DNA of 64,000 nt, taken from Nemania diffusa (taxonomy: Eukaryota; Ascomycota; Sordariomycetes; Xylariales; Xylariaceae). The stretch covers positions 3,160,001 to 3,224,000 of the forward strand of contig JBBPUQ010000010.1 in NCBI GenBank assembly GCA_038501195.1. The letters run 5' to 3'. The notes below the pieces were generated by a model that worked only from the letters and a program-made list of their open reading frames with translations, ran no database searches and was not told the DNA's origin. Made by a program: the position numbers and the translations under genes. Within the stretch, counting starts at the first letter, position 1. Each line of letters begins with the position of its first letter. Of this stretch, positions 22,501-34,166 are shown piece after piece.

Positions 22501-25500
22501 TACTTTGGCGACGCTGTCGAGAGGATTGCAGCTCGTCTACCCTCGGCCGTATGGCTAGAGGCAGGGTCATCGTCGCCAGTCGTGGCAATGGCCCGTCGTA
22601 TAATTCCCAAATCGGGGAGGTCAGACATATTCGTTCCTGTCAATCTAGGGGGCACTGATGCAACGGCTAACTTAGCCAATGCCACCTGCGATCTGTGGAA
22701 AGCTGGCTCGGCCGCGCAGTACTGGTACTTCCATCACTCCGCCGCATACCGCTACCAGAATGTCAATATCCCATCATATCAGTTTGAAAAGGTGAGCCAC
22801 TGGATAGAATACAAGCCACGGTCACCAAAAACCGAAGTCATTCTTTCAGGCAGCAAGAGTGCAATGCAGGAGGCCCCGAGTCTTGTGAGCAAGATAGAGG
22901 GCAACAAAGATACGACAGACCACATATTCAAAGTAAACACCACCGCGGCTGTCTTCGAATTAGCGGCCCAGGGTCATGCAGTCACCGGGAAGGCTCTCTG
23001 CCCGGCATCTATGTACGTGGAGCTAGTGGCAAGATGTGCCATACTGGTTCAAGGGGTCGCAAATCCATCCGATGTGGTACCTCGTGTTCAAGGGTTGGCA
23101 ATGTCCGCACCGCTCGGACATCGCTCCGCTCGGACATCGCTCCGCTCGGACATCGCTCCGGTGTTCTAGTATTCGTACGTCTCCGCCCGGTTGCAAATAG
23201 CGCGTGGGAGTTCACCGTCTTCAGTGGGCCTTCTTTAGATGCTATCGGCATACAACAAGAGACGGAGCACGGCAAAGGGCTGGCCACTCTGGTCCACCGC
23301 AACGATGTCGCGGTTGCGAGCCAGTTCAAGCTGCTACAGCACTTTACCAGAGGGTCACGAGCAGAGCGGATTCGAAAATTGCCTTCTGCGACAGGGGTAA
23401 GTGGCTCCATGGTGTACAATGTCTTTTCAGACGTTGTATCCTACGCCACCTACTATCACGGCGTCCGAAATATTTCAGCAGCCGATAATGAAGCTGTGGG
23501 CTTAGTCACAGTACCTAGACACCGGCCACAAGGCATGGAAGCTGGAATTAGCGATCCTATCATATTGGATAACTTCCTCCAGGTTGCGGGTATCCATGTC
23601 AATTGTCTCTCGCCCCGAAAGGTAGACGAAGTATTCATGTGCACTGCAATAGGAGAGATGTTATTGTCGCCTACCTTCCTAGCGAACAGATCCGATTCGC
23701 GTTCCTGGATAGTCTATACTAGCTATGAGGCAACTTCGAGTGTAAGTATCACCAACGATATCTTGGTATGCGACGCCGAGACCGGGGAACTAGTCGTTGC
23801 TGCGATGGGTGCTACCTTCAGAAGCGTGCCTTTCAAGTCCCTTGCGAGGAGTCTCGCGAGACTCAATGGTAACAGCACTATCACCACCGCCGCTATCAAT
23901 AAAATTGACCAGGAGAGCGATAGCGGTATTGAATCTATGGATGGAGCGGAAGACGTAAATGACTACGCATTATCGGCCACGCAGATTGACCAGAAACCCA
24001 CGATAGTACCATGGCCTAAACAGACAGTAATCCCCAAAGAAAGATCGAAGAAGACGGCCGAATCTTCAAACATACTCCAGCGGGTACAGGCACTTTTCAG
24101 CGCCATACTAGAGGTGCCCGTTTCTGAAATAGAGGCAGAGTCAAATTTAGATGATCTTGGTATCGATTCTCTCCTCGTTACTGAGGTTTTGACAGAAATT
24201 CAAACTCGATTCGGAGTGAAGCTGTCTCAAGAGGCTTTCCAAGAATGCATAAACGTCCGGTCGGTAGCAGAGACCATCCAACCAAGCGGAGAAACCAAAG
24301 CGATATCACAACCCGCCGAGAGGGCAGGGGAGGATACATCCGTAAACACACTAATTACTACACCCCCAGCCTCCCCAACGGAGATAACAGCCGAGGATAT
24401 GGACTTCGGAGAGAATGAGAGTAAAAATCTCGCCATCGCCAGCCGGGACTGCTTTGTCGGGACTAAGTACCTGTACGATCAATACGCCGAGGAGACCGGC
24501 TTTGAGAAATTCTGCAGCGAGGTCTTCCCCCTACAGTCGGAACTTGTTACTCAGTACGTCTTAACAGCTTTTGCTTCCTTGGGATGCAATTTGTGGGAAT
24601 TACAAGCCAGAGAAGAGGTCCCCATGATTCAGTTTCTACCGAAACATAGCAAACTTATTCCACAGCTGTACAAAATCCTAGAAAATGCCGGCCTTATTGA
24701 AAAAGGGGGCGCGGCATTTTTCCGCACTAAGACAGCTGCCAACAAGACCCCTGCCCATGTACTTCATGCCGAAATGTTGAAGTACGCAAAGCATGCTTCA
24801 GAGACTAAGCTTCTATACTCCACTGGCCACAAGCTCGCCGAATGTCTGTCGGGAGAGGTCGATCCGATAGGTTTGATATTCGGGAGTGCCGATGCACGTG
24901 CTCTTCTTGCGGACGTCTACACAAATGCACCTATGTTCAAGACTGGTACTCTACTCCTTGCCCAATATCTATCATCCTTGCTAGAGAGATTTGGAGGTAT
25001 TCGGCCACTGAAAATTCTGGAGCTCGGTGCCGGCACGGGGGGCACGACCAAGCTGCTTGTCGAGAAGCTGGCTGGGCTTGGACCTCGGTACAAGTTCAGC
25101 TACACGGTTACCGATTTGTCGTCATCCCTTGTCAAAGCGGCAAAACAGAAGTTTCCCAAATGGTCTTTTATGGAATATACCGTGCTGGGTATCGAGAAAG
25201 CAGTAAATCCGAAATTCCTAAACACGTATGATATCATTATCTCGACCAATTGTATTCACGCAACTAGGAGTCTAGTCAACTCGACAACGAATATTCGGAA
25301 GATGCTGCGACCTGATGGTATTGTATGTCTCGTGGAGCTCACTCGGAATCTATTTTGGTTCGATCTCGTGTTCGGTCTCCTAGAAGGATGGTGGCTATTC
25401 GAGGATGGCCGCAAGCACGCACTTGCAAGTGAGTCGTTATGGGATAAAGATCTGCGTGCAGCTGGGTTCAATTGGGTAGATTGGAGCAACAGTGCCACTG

Positions 25501-26721
25501 CCGAGTCCGACATCCTGCGAGTCATCACGGCCTCGCCATTCGCAATGTCTAAGGAATATGACGATACAAAAGTAGAGACTCGAGCCAACAGCCCGGTTGC
25601 CCCGACCGAACTCCCTCTAACAGAAACTGTCACTTTCAAGACGATAGAGGGACTAGACCTTCAGGCTGACATCTATTACCCAACCGAAATCGTGGAATCG
25701 GGGAAAACCCTTCCTGTAGGTAAGCACTACACATAGCCTTACTCTAAGCGCGTCAAGTATCGTCCTTGCTAACATCAGTTTCTTAGCCCTCATGATTCAC
25801 GGGGGCGCTCACATCATGCTTTCAAGAGACGCCATGCGGCCAAAACAAACAAGCATGCTTCTACGTAGCGGTCTTCTCCCGATCAGCATCGACTACCGCC
25901 TGTGTCCTGAGACGAAGCTTCACGAGGGACCCATGTCCGACGCGATCGACGCACTAGAGTGGATCCGCACCACGCTGCCTTCAATCTCGCTCGCCCGTGC
26001 CGACGTGCGCGTGAACGCGGAGAAAGTGGTAGCCGTGGGCTGGTCGTCTGGCGGGCACCTAGCCGCCTCGCTCGCCTGGCAATCCCTACCGCGGCAGATC
26101 GCGCCGCCCTCTGCGCTCCTGATCTTCTACAGCCCCCTGGACTACGAGGACGCGTTCTGGACATCGCCCAACGTGCCGCGCGGCTCGCGCGTCATGAATG
26201 GCGCGACGTCGTACGAGCTCGACGACGGGGTGTGGGCCGGCATCGCCGAGACGGCCGTCACCGCGTACCACGTGCCGAAGCAGAAGCGCGCGCTGGGCGG
26301 CTGGCTCGCGCCCACCGATCCCCGCAGCCGTCTCGCGCTGTACATGAACTGGCACGGCCGCCACTTGAACGTGCTCCTCGGCGGACTGGACCCGCGCACG
26401 CGCCGGGAGCCTTCCTCCCCGAATCCGGAGTTGGTGCGCGCCGTCAGTCCGCTGGCACAAATTCGCGCGGGACGGTACGCTAATGTGCCGACGTTCATCG
26501 TGCACCCGCGCGAGGACGACCTAGTGCCGTGGCAGCAGGCTGAGCGGACGGTGCAGTCGCTGCGTGCTGCAGGCATTGAGGCGCAGCTGCGGATCGTGGA
26601 GCGCGTGCCGCATCTCTTTGATATCTACGATGAGCATATGAAAGACGAGGCAGCGTCGCAGGCGGTGGTGGAGGGATACGAATTTCTCTGTAGCCACGTC
26701 GGATTGACGCTCAGGGGCTAG
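19552..26721 (+). pseudogene. Non-reducing polyketide synthase (SAT remnant-KS-AT-PT-ACP-CMeT-TE), disrupted
   Basis: Domains in order: SAT C-terminal remnant 19552-20030 ([18 protein letters not shown]); KS 20040-21390 with active-site DTACSSS, EAHGTGT across an intron, and GHLEAASG; AT 21690-22650 with GHSFG; PT 22910-23870 with His in AQGHAVTG and Asp in [10 protein letters not shown]; one ACP 24070-24280 with GIDSLL; CMeT 24600-25530 with [12 protein letters not shown]-terminal esterase/TE 25640-26718 with HGGAH, GWSSGG, Asp in REDDLVP and His in RVPHLFD. Introns: 20575-20629, 21006-21057, 21765-21842, 25720-25786. Lesions: the SAT N-terminus is missing; TAG at 20203-20205 where the KS normally has Trp (TGG); a triplicated 16-bp unit at 23111-23158 shifts the frame in PT. 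The architecture is that of group VII NR-PKSs, which make methylated orsellinic acids such as 3,5-dimethylorsellinic acid for meroterpenoids. That product is an inference. The gene cannot make a full protein as it stands. Confidence 0.9.
23111..23158 (+). repeat. Three tandem copies of a 16-bp unit inside the PKS PT domain
   Basis: CGCTCGGACATCGCTC occurs three times head to tail with no mismatch. With one copy the reading frame of the PT domain is continuous across the site; the two extra copies add 32 bp and shift the frame, reaching TAG at 23167. Confidence 0.92.
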
Positions 26722-28557
26722 ATGGGCGCTCTGGGAAGTGAGAAAAACACTGTCGCGCCACCCGCCCAGTTTTTCGGGGTTGAAACACAACTACGCTGGC
26801 CATTATTATTTTCTTTTCGTCAACACCAATCGTGGTTACTGTTGGCACAATGAGGATGTCAGTAACAATAATAGTGTGTAGTTTGTCATTTGCTACAAGC
26901 TGCTAACCCGGAAGGTCAACAACAAAATCTAGCTATTGTGCACGGACCAACTGACCTTCAACACTTTAGAAGCACTGCTCACTAACCCTTTTAGAAGACA
27001 GAGCTCAGACTAGACTAGATGGGTGCTAGCGACAACATAGCCCACGAAAGTCACAGTGACTACTTTCAGGGATATCTTGGCTGAAAACAATATATTGAAT
27101 TTTAGTCTCAAGGGCAGGCCTATGTATGCATACGGAAAATACACATGTACATATTAGACTAGACCTAATCAATAGAAACCTCTTATTCTTCTTCTAGAAG
27201 CGTGTATGCCCCCACGATCACAATAGACGCTAAGCGTCTTATACTAAGCCCCTTGTGAGAAGGGATTTCTTGGGGATCTTTAGAAATACATTCAATCAGA
27301 TTTGCACAAGGAGGTATAGGGTTTCATAGACTGAATCAAAATAAAGCACCCTTGTCTTTAGAAAGTTACACTATCCAGTTTAGGCAGCCAAGATCTCTTC
27401 GAATGCTTACAATGATATGTGGCTGATACTTCACGTCATAACGATATTCGTGGTATTGCCCCTGTAGGTTATTACGACTCATAAGAGCGGTTACAAATTG
27501 GTGGCTCCAGTGTGATCTAGTGAAGATCCCGCAAAATGGCCATACCTTAGAGAAGTCTTTTTTATTTTGAGTATTCGGGAGCCTAATGTTTTCCCATTCG
27601 CTCCCGGCTCTGCATCTCCTATCGGCAACGAGCCGCTTCAGCAACTTACTCGCAAAGCAGAACCGGCACAAGTTCTCAACTGCTACCTCCCAGTAGGATC
27701 GGATCGAGCTGGAGATGACCATCACTTCCAGAGTTGATCTATCTCGATCACTAGGTATCTAATATAGTGATTATTACGCGACGAGGCAGTGAGAAGACAT
27801 GACTTGATGGGATGCCTTAGATGTCGTTGTCGCTATTGGCTTGCTAGTGCCGCGGCCTGGTACGCAGGATCGCCACCGCCAAGCCGGCAATTCGAGAGAA
27901 AAGGCATGTACCTAACAGGTTAAGTGCAAGGCGCCCCAAGAACTAATTCCTTCTTCGCAGCGCTGTCAAGGGCCCTTAGAATTTATATACAAGCTTGCAG
28001 CATGGCTTCTATTTTGTCTCTTCATCGATAGGCAGCGAAATGTGCGATAGTGCGTCAAGTCATGTTTGCGAGCATGCATGATGTTCGAGCACGAAGACCC
28101 CAAGCGCGACGGACTATCGTTAGTCCAGCATCTCATCAGTATGTGCTCAGAGTCGTGACACATTGCCATCTTCCGGCTGATGGGAGTGAGCTATATCTGA
28201 GGGTCATCTGGGCGTTCGGAAAAACCAGTCCCGAGGACGAACAACGACACCCAATCACTCAACTGCCGTGTCATTATGGTCGATACGTCTGTATTTTTGG
28301 TGTGCGACCTTGCTATTGGTCCTTTAGCTTGGATGTTGATTATTCTCTTCTGGATGAATTCAGAATGAGCCCTACTCTATCGACGGGCGCGGCAGAAGGA
28401 AATTCCGCATTATGGTCAATATGGTTGTGAATGAGCATTCTGTAGATATGATGGTCGATGCCCGCTCGCTCTGCTTGAAGGGTGCGCACTTGTGAATCTC
28501 AACCATCCCGGACAGGCTATCAACATTGACGTCAATTTGCACCTCGATACTGTTACG
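26722..28557. other. Intergenic, nothing recognised
   Basis: About 1.8 kb between the PKS and the DUF1996 gene. Open frames at 27366-27725 (-) and 28050-28430 (+) show no family motif and no splice context. No repeat structure was noticed. Confidence 0.55.
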
Positions 28558-29918
28558 ATGAAGGCCACTTTCCTCGCTCAAGCCCTTGCGCTTGCCACTC
28601 CTTCTCAAGCATACCTTCGATTCGGATGTGCTACTCTCAGTGTCCAGCGTCTCGATCCTCTCGTCGAGCCAGGCGCCATTCCCTCAGCCCATCTGCACCA
28701 GATCATTGGTGGAAATGGCTTTAATGCGAGCATGGACCCAAAAACCGACGTCGCTGAGCGTGCCACTTGCACGACTTGCACATTCTCGGAGGACTTCAGC
28801 AACTACTGGACGGCTGTGATGTACTTGGTATGTATCAGTTCTCTAAACACGTCACCGTATGTGCTAACTTTTTCCTTAGTACGTAAAATACGTCTCATAG
28901 GCTGCCTAGGTGTAACTTAAAGACAAGACTTGTACTTACATATACCAGTAAGGCTCGCAACGGCACGTACAAGCGCGTGCCCCAGTACCCGAACTCCCTA
29001 CTCGGTAATATCAAGGGTGGCATGACAGTTTACTACATCCAGCAAGACTTTTCTTCAAACGGCAACCAGAAGATCACAGCCTTCCAGAAGGTGAGTGCAA
29101 TTCGCAAGTGTTAGTCAGAGCAGGCAGTTTAACATTATCAGGGGTTCCGTATGACCGTAGGCTCGCCCGTGGCCACAGATGGCAGCAACCCTGGGCTCCG
29201 CTACACTTGTCTGCAAAACGTCAACACTCGATTCCCCGAGACGGCTGAGTTCCCAAAGCAGGCTTGCCCCGCCGGGATCATGGCTATCCATCATTTCCCC
29301 GCGTACGTGCACCACTCTCCCTCCTCTCTCTCGGCCTCCCGCCCGTGCTAACCGCCTACCCGCAGCTGCTGGGACGGCAAGAACCTTGACAGCCCTAACC
29401 ACCAGGACCATATGTACAACACTAACAAGGGTGCATTCACCCCAGCTGGAGCATGCCCGGCCTCGCACCCTGTACGTATGCCGCAGTTAGCGTATGAGAC
29501 AATGTGGGACACGCGCCAGTTCAACAACAAGGCCGACTGGCCTGCCGACGGCTCGCAGCCGTTCGTGTGGAGCTACGAGGACAGCAAGGTAAGTTACAAT
29601 GCCTCCCAAATCCTCCCTCTAATTCTCAATTCCCATGTATCGCGGCTGAATAAATCTTAGGGATACGGCACGCACGGTGACTATGTCTTCGGGTGGAAGG
29701 GCGACGCCCTCCAGCGCGCCATGGACTCCAAGGCCCTTCTTAGCAACGGCATTACCACCCAGTCTGTCGACAAGGCCAACCAATGCACCATCCCGAACAC
29801 CGTTAATGAGGATATCGACAGCTGTGAGTATTTCCATGACCTCTTGGGATGACGAGAACTAACGTTCCATTTCACAGGGCTCACGGCTCTCCCAGGCCAA
29901 GGCAGTATGCCCATGTAA
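28558..29918 (+). CDS. Secreted DUF1996 domain protein
   Basis: ATG 28558 is followed by a short signal peptide (ALALATPSQA). Exons: 28558-28827, probably a 3-nt exon 28880-28882, 28953-29090, 29142-29302, 29366-29588, 29661-29823 and 29878-29918. Introns have GT...AG ends, several with CTAAC branch points. DUF1996 hallmarks are HLHQIIGGNGFN, CTTCTFSEDFSNYWTAVMY, CLQNVNTR, AIHHFP, CWDGKNLDSPNHQDH, YETMWDTRQF and GYGTHGDYVFGWKGDAL. Family function is not established; members are secreted and often found with wall-degrading enzymes. Normal length (~330 residues) and no lesion seen. The uncertain part is the junction after VMYL: without the 3-nt exon the frame also holds but one residue is lost. 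Confidence 0.88.
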
Positions 29919-30785
29919 GGGCCCATTAAGGGCAGGTGGACCCGTGTCAGCCTGTTTGGGGTAAATGTTGTGGGATATCATAGTAGTATTTTTCAGACTG
30001 GGCACATATACACTCTTTTGTTAAAATAAGTTCTTAGTAATTCAGTGAATTAATTACAAATGCAAGCTTTATTATATAAGTAAAAAACGGGTTAGTTGTT
30101 TTATATATAATAATATTATCTAGGAAATGTTTCTCGGTACTTAACGAGAGATAATACTAGACACTATAGCGCGCCCCTTATTTTTGATACATAATTTAGA
30201 CTGCAACCGATTAACATTGCAACCGCCACCATGTTATTCTAGTATGCTGTAACTTGTGCGGTCCTGCTAACTGTTTAAAAACCCAGTAAAAACCCCATTT
30301 TTATGTATTCTACATCTTCGTGTCACAAATTGGACAGCTTCCATAATAAAATAATGTAACAATGCGGGTGACCAAGTCACGCTGGGGAAGTCCATTGATT
30401 AGGGGTGCTCAATTTCGTTAATCTTTTCCTATATAGCCCTAAATTTCTTGCTATCTTTCCAGATCCGGGCCTAAGACCCAGGCAGCCAGTCCTTCCTCAC
30501 TTAATTCGAATGATTTACCAAGAAGTCTCCATGAAATCCTCAGATGGTTATGCGATTGTGATAAGACCTCTAGAATGCGGTGAGGTGATTTACAGGATCC
30601 GTTTCTATAACCTCTGGGTTTATACTACGGAGACCCTAGCTCTGGCAAATACACTGCAGCGTCTGGTCGTTATAGTAGCAAATACCAATGTTAACTCTAC
30701 ACTATTGTCGATGGACCGTTAGCATCTCCAACAACTATATTAGTTGGAAAATAATATGAGGTTTCCGACAGTCGGAAGGGTGGGA
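29919..30785. other. Intergenic; holds a decayed repeat fragment
   Basis: AT-rich 3' flank of the DUF1996 gene, then at ~30528-30620 a fragment similar to 42113-42215 (shared blocks CCTCTAGA, TGATTTACA, TCCGTTT, in the same order). No gene is supported. Confidence 0.5.
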
Positions 30786-31124
30786 TCAATATTTGAGGTT
30801 AAATAAAAAGTAATAAGATCGTACCTCGTTGCCTGTGCTGCAGGTGCATACCCCAGATTTGCTGGCTCCAGTCCAATGACAGGAATTCTCACTCACGACA
30901 CAGAACTGTAAAGCCAGTATTCGTCAGCCATGCTCAGTGCCACGGTTTACATCTCTTATCAAAATAACAGAGCAATAGGATGAGTCAAACCAAGTACTTA
31001 CACCAGGGAATGTGTCACGTTTCGCCAGGATGGCCGGTTCCTCTCTCTGACCGGTGCTGGATATAGGAGTGCTGTAGACGTTTGCCGCCGCAAGCAGGAA
31101 GGTGATAAGTCGAGTGGGATACAT
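30786..31124 (-). CDS. Small secreted cysteine-containing protein
   Basis: ATG at 31124, exon 1 to 31002, 96-nt intron 31001-30906 (GTAAGT...CAG), exon 2 30905-30786 ending in TGA; 79 residues. The N-terminus ITFLLAAANVYSTP is a signal peptide, followed by a short pro-like stretch ending LAKRDTF, which has a Kex2-type KR site. The mature part reads FCVVSENSCHW and GVCTCSTGNE, with four cysteines. Both exons are in phase. I do not recognise the family; size, secretion and cysteines fit a candidate effector or antimicrobial peptide. The gene could continue into another exon, because GTACGA after GNE could be a donor. Confidence 0.6.
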
Positions 31125-33516
31125 GGTGGATTGTAAGCTGGAAACGTGATCGGCTGGGAACTTGGAACCTTGTGTTTGTTAGCTTGGTAGTGAGGGAAGT
31201 GTGTCGATATAGATTATGAGAGAATATTGTTCCCCTTATATATTTCAAAGCTTGAGAATTCAAGTCTATGTTCACCACTTCTTATCTATTCTTGACCAAG
31301 TCCTTCAACATTTAGTCCCGAACCGGCCCGCGCCAGAAAATTTCCTGGCTCCGCGAAGAAACACCGCAGTGACTTCAAGACCTTCGTAAACCTCATAGTC
31401 GCACCATCGACTATGACATGTTCTGGATGCGAATGAATTCATGCAAAGTCATCTGCCGTCAGTAGATGTGTCACGTCCAAATTTGCCAAGGCCTTCTTAG
31501 AAGCCTATAAGCTCTGAATAACTAGAGGCCATATGCAGGAAGAACCAACAGTACCAGATTGTATAAACTGCAGCTTAGACATTTGGTCAAAGTAGATGCT
31601 TTAACTCCGCCTGAGCAAGAGCGGAAACTACGGAATGTAAGAGAACAGGGATAATTGTCAGCGGAATTAATTCTATCCTAGCCCTCTGAGAGAAGCCAAT
31701 GTCACAGTTGAAGCTCTTGAATGAACCGAGTTTAGTAATGATGTTTACTCGAAGAGCCTGAACCTCAGGCGGATCAGCCCAAAATCGTGTGTCGATTCTA
31801 GACAGTGGAAAAACAATACCACGATTAGGCTTTAACATTTATTTTATTTACCAATATTGATTAGATATAGACTGAGCGTGTAGGTGCTCTTCGCTGATCA
31901 GAATTAAAGAGACGAGTTTTCGCTGCTATTTCTTCTTATTTAATGTGCTCTAATTAGCCTTGAGTGCGCAGGGATGACAACATAGTCAGATTTTATTGCA
32001 AAGAGGTATTAAAAACTACCAGGGTATTAGTTTATAAATGTGGCACAGCTGTGCCCCCCCAGACGGTGGGCCATACGTACATATACCGACAAAACTATTT
32101 TGTTTTCACTTTTCCGTTTTCAAAAGCAAAAATACCGACAGCAAGCTATTACTATTACCTGCTTAAAAAAACTAAACATAATATTTAACACAATTATAAT
32201 CGTACGTATATAAATAAATTAATTATATAATTAACTAAGCTAACTGACCTGATTGACCTGGTTGATTTAACTAGGTAGACCTGATTGCACTGATTACACT
32301 GACTGCACTGACTGCACTGACTGCACTAACTAACCTGACTGACCTGACTGACCTGATTGCACTGATCGACCTGGCCGACTTAACCAACCTAGTTGATTTG
32401 ATTGACCTAACTAAACCTGACTTGACTGACCTATTCTCAACTTAAATAAACTTCAATCAATTAATTCAATTGATTATGTTGTCTAGGTCAGTCAGGTCAG
32501 TCAGGTCAGTTAGGTTAGTTAAGTCAGTTAGGTCAGTTAGTACAATCAGTGCAATCAGGTCTAGTTAAGTCAATCGGATCAACCAGGTCAGTCGGGTCAA
32601 CCAGGTCAGTCAGGTCTAATTAAGTCTAATTAAATGTACAAATAATTAAAATAATAAATATATAAATAAGTAATATTAATAGCTTATTATTTCAAAGTGT
32701 TAGCTGACTGCGTGCCTTTTTAAAAACTGAAAACTGAAAACTAAAAACGGAAAGTGGAAAAGAAATAGTTTTGTCGGTATATGTACGTATGGCCCTCCCT
32801 ACCCCCATCTCACCGGCGATAAGACTACAAGCCTACGCCGTATTATGTGCCGTGCCGTCGTTAAGCTACAAATCGCCGTATCCGATTATTTAGTATTTAT
32901 TATATCATCATCAAAATAGAGGTAGTTTCTCATCTTTTGAGGGCCTTCTAAAGTACTGGGAAATGATTCGATGTTTCAATTGAGTGCATATCCAAAACCT
33001 GTTCTAGCCTTTCCATAACTCTATTACGGGACAGAATTGCAACACTATATCACGGAACCATTGAAAGTGGCGCGTGGCGCGTTGTCAAGGTTGGGATCTT
33101 GACCTTGCAGTTACTTAAATACAGAATCGTAACAATATTACACCTTGTCATCTATTTTATGCATGTTGGTCGCCGGGGGACTCGGGATATCCAGGGAACA
33201 TTCTTACGCCCAGCCTTCGGACACCTCCACAATATTGCTGATACGATTTGATTGGTGAGAGTGGTATGTTTATAGTTTGAACATCTGACTACGCCTGGTA
33301 ACCCAGGCGGAATTGCAAATAAGAAAGAGTTCGATGTGATGTCAATATGAATATTAGAATCGAGAATCACGATTCATAGTTAGTCATAGTAAGGTATATG
33401 AACCCCCTCGACTACCTAGGGCCTTTTCAATCTGACTTGATCATACAAATAACTCAACCTGCACTACTCAGACAATAATCTCCCTCCGAATTTCATCTAG
33501 CCTTAAAGTCTAACGC
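31125..33516. other. Gene-free stretch with a fold-back element
   Basis: About 2.4 kb between two small secreted protein genes. It holds the inverted-repeat element at 32068-32795 (listed). Around it the sequence is AT-rich and has no supported gene. Confidence 0.6.
32068..32795. mobile_element. Fold-back / MITE-like element with long inverted ends
   Basis: The left end GGGCCATACGTACATATACC (from 32068) is mirrored at the right end (to 32795), and the match continues with few changes through CGACAAAACTATTT for about 50 bp. The interior is also roughly self-complementary: CTGACTGCACTGACTG/TGACCTGACTGACC-type runs in the left half and GGTCAGTCAGGTCAG runs in the right half. No coding capacity. 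No target-site duplication could be fixed, so the superfamily is open. Confidence 0.7.
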
Positions 33517-33868
33517 ATGATGAAGGCCTACACCTTTCTCGCCTCATTCGTCCTCTTGGGCGTGGCTACTGCCTACGTTGGCCCTTGCTTCAATCAGTAC
33601 GTTACTTTTCTATGAAGTAATCCTCTTGGTAATACTGACATAAGAGTAGGGCGGATCCAGACCATGGTATCGGCAATTACTGCTATTGCCAGGGCGATGG
33701 TATGTTTGCCAACTTCGTTTACTTTCACTTGCGAGCCGGAGTGTGCCCTCTGGCTGTGTGTATGACGATTCTATTAACAGAGATGTCCATGTTCGCACAG
33801 GCCTTTGCTACTTCGATGATCCCAATACCCTCTGCAACCCACCCGGTGGACAAGTCCCATGCCCTTAA
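33517..33868 (+). CDS. Small secreted cysteine-rich protein
   Basis: Three exons: 33517-33596, 33650-33699 and 33783-33868, giving 71 residues in frame. The signal peptide is MMKAYTFLASFVLLGVATA. The mature part reads YVGPCFNQADPDHG, NYCYCQGDD, TGLCYFDDP and LCNPPGGQVPCP, with six cysteines, enough for three disulphides. Introns begin GTACGT and GTATGT. For the second, the acceptor that keeps the cysteine frame is the AG at 33781-33782; the AG two bases upstream would give a cysteine-free frame. Function unknown; a typical effector-candidate layout. Confidence 0.65.
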
Positions 33869-34166
33869 GCGGAAGAACCATCGACAGATTCAAATTTGGA
33901 CGATGAGCACTAAGACTGTTACGGAGCTAGGGGGCCTAGATGCGACGTAGAGTTCTGTGGAAAACACGGGGAAGAAAGACTACGTCTCATTTACCAACGA
34001 GCCATTTTTCTCTCAGTAGTAATCTCATAACACAAATGCGAATACAATTCATGGGAGAAAATCATCTATGACTTCTGGATTTCTTACCCTCCGAGCCAAA
34101 TTTCGTGAATTTATGCATAGGTATCTCAAATTCGACACTATCGAGAACTCGTGCAATAGAGACGAG

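Noticed and set aside
25883..26576. Several long overlapping frames on both strands in the PKS thioesterase region
   Set aside because: They are shadows of the GC-rich TE coding sequence and contain no family motifs.
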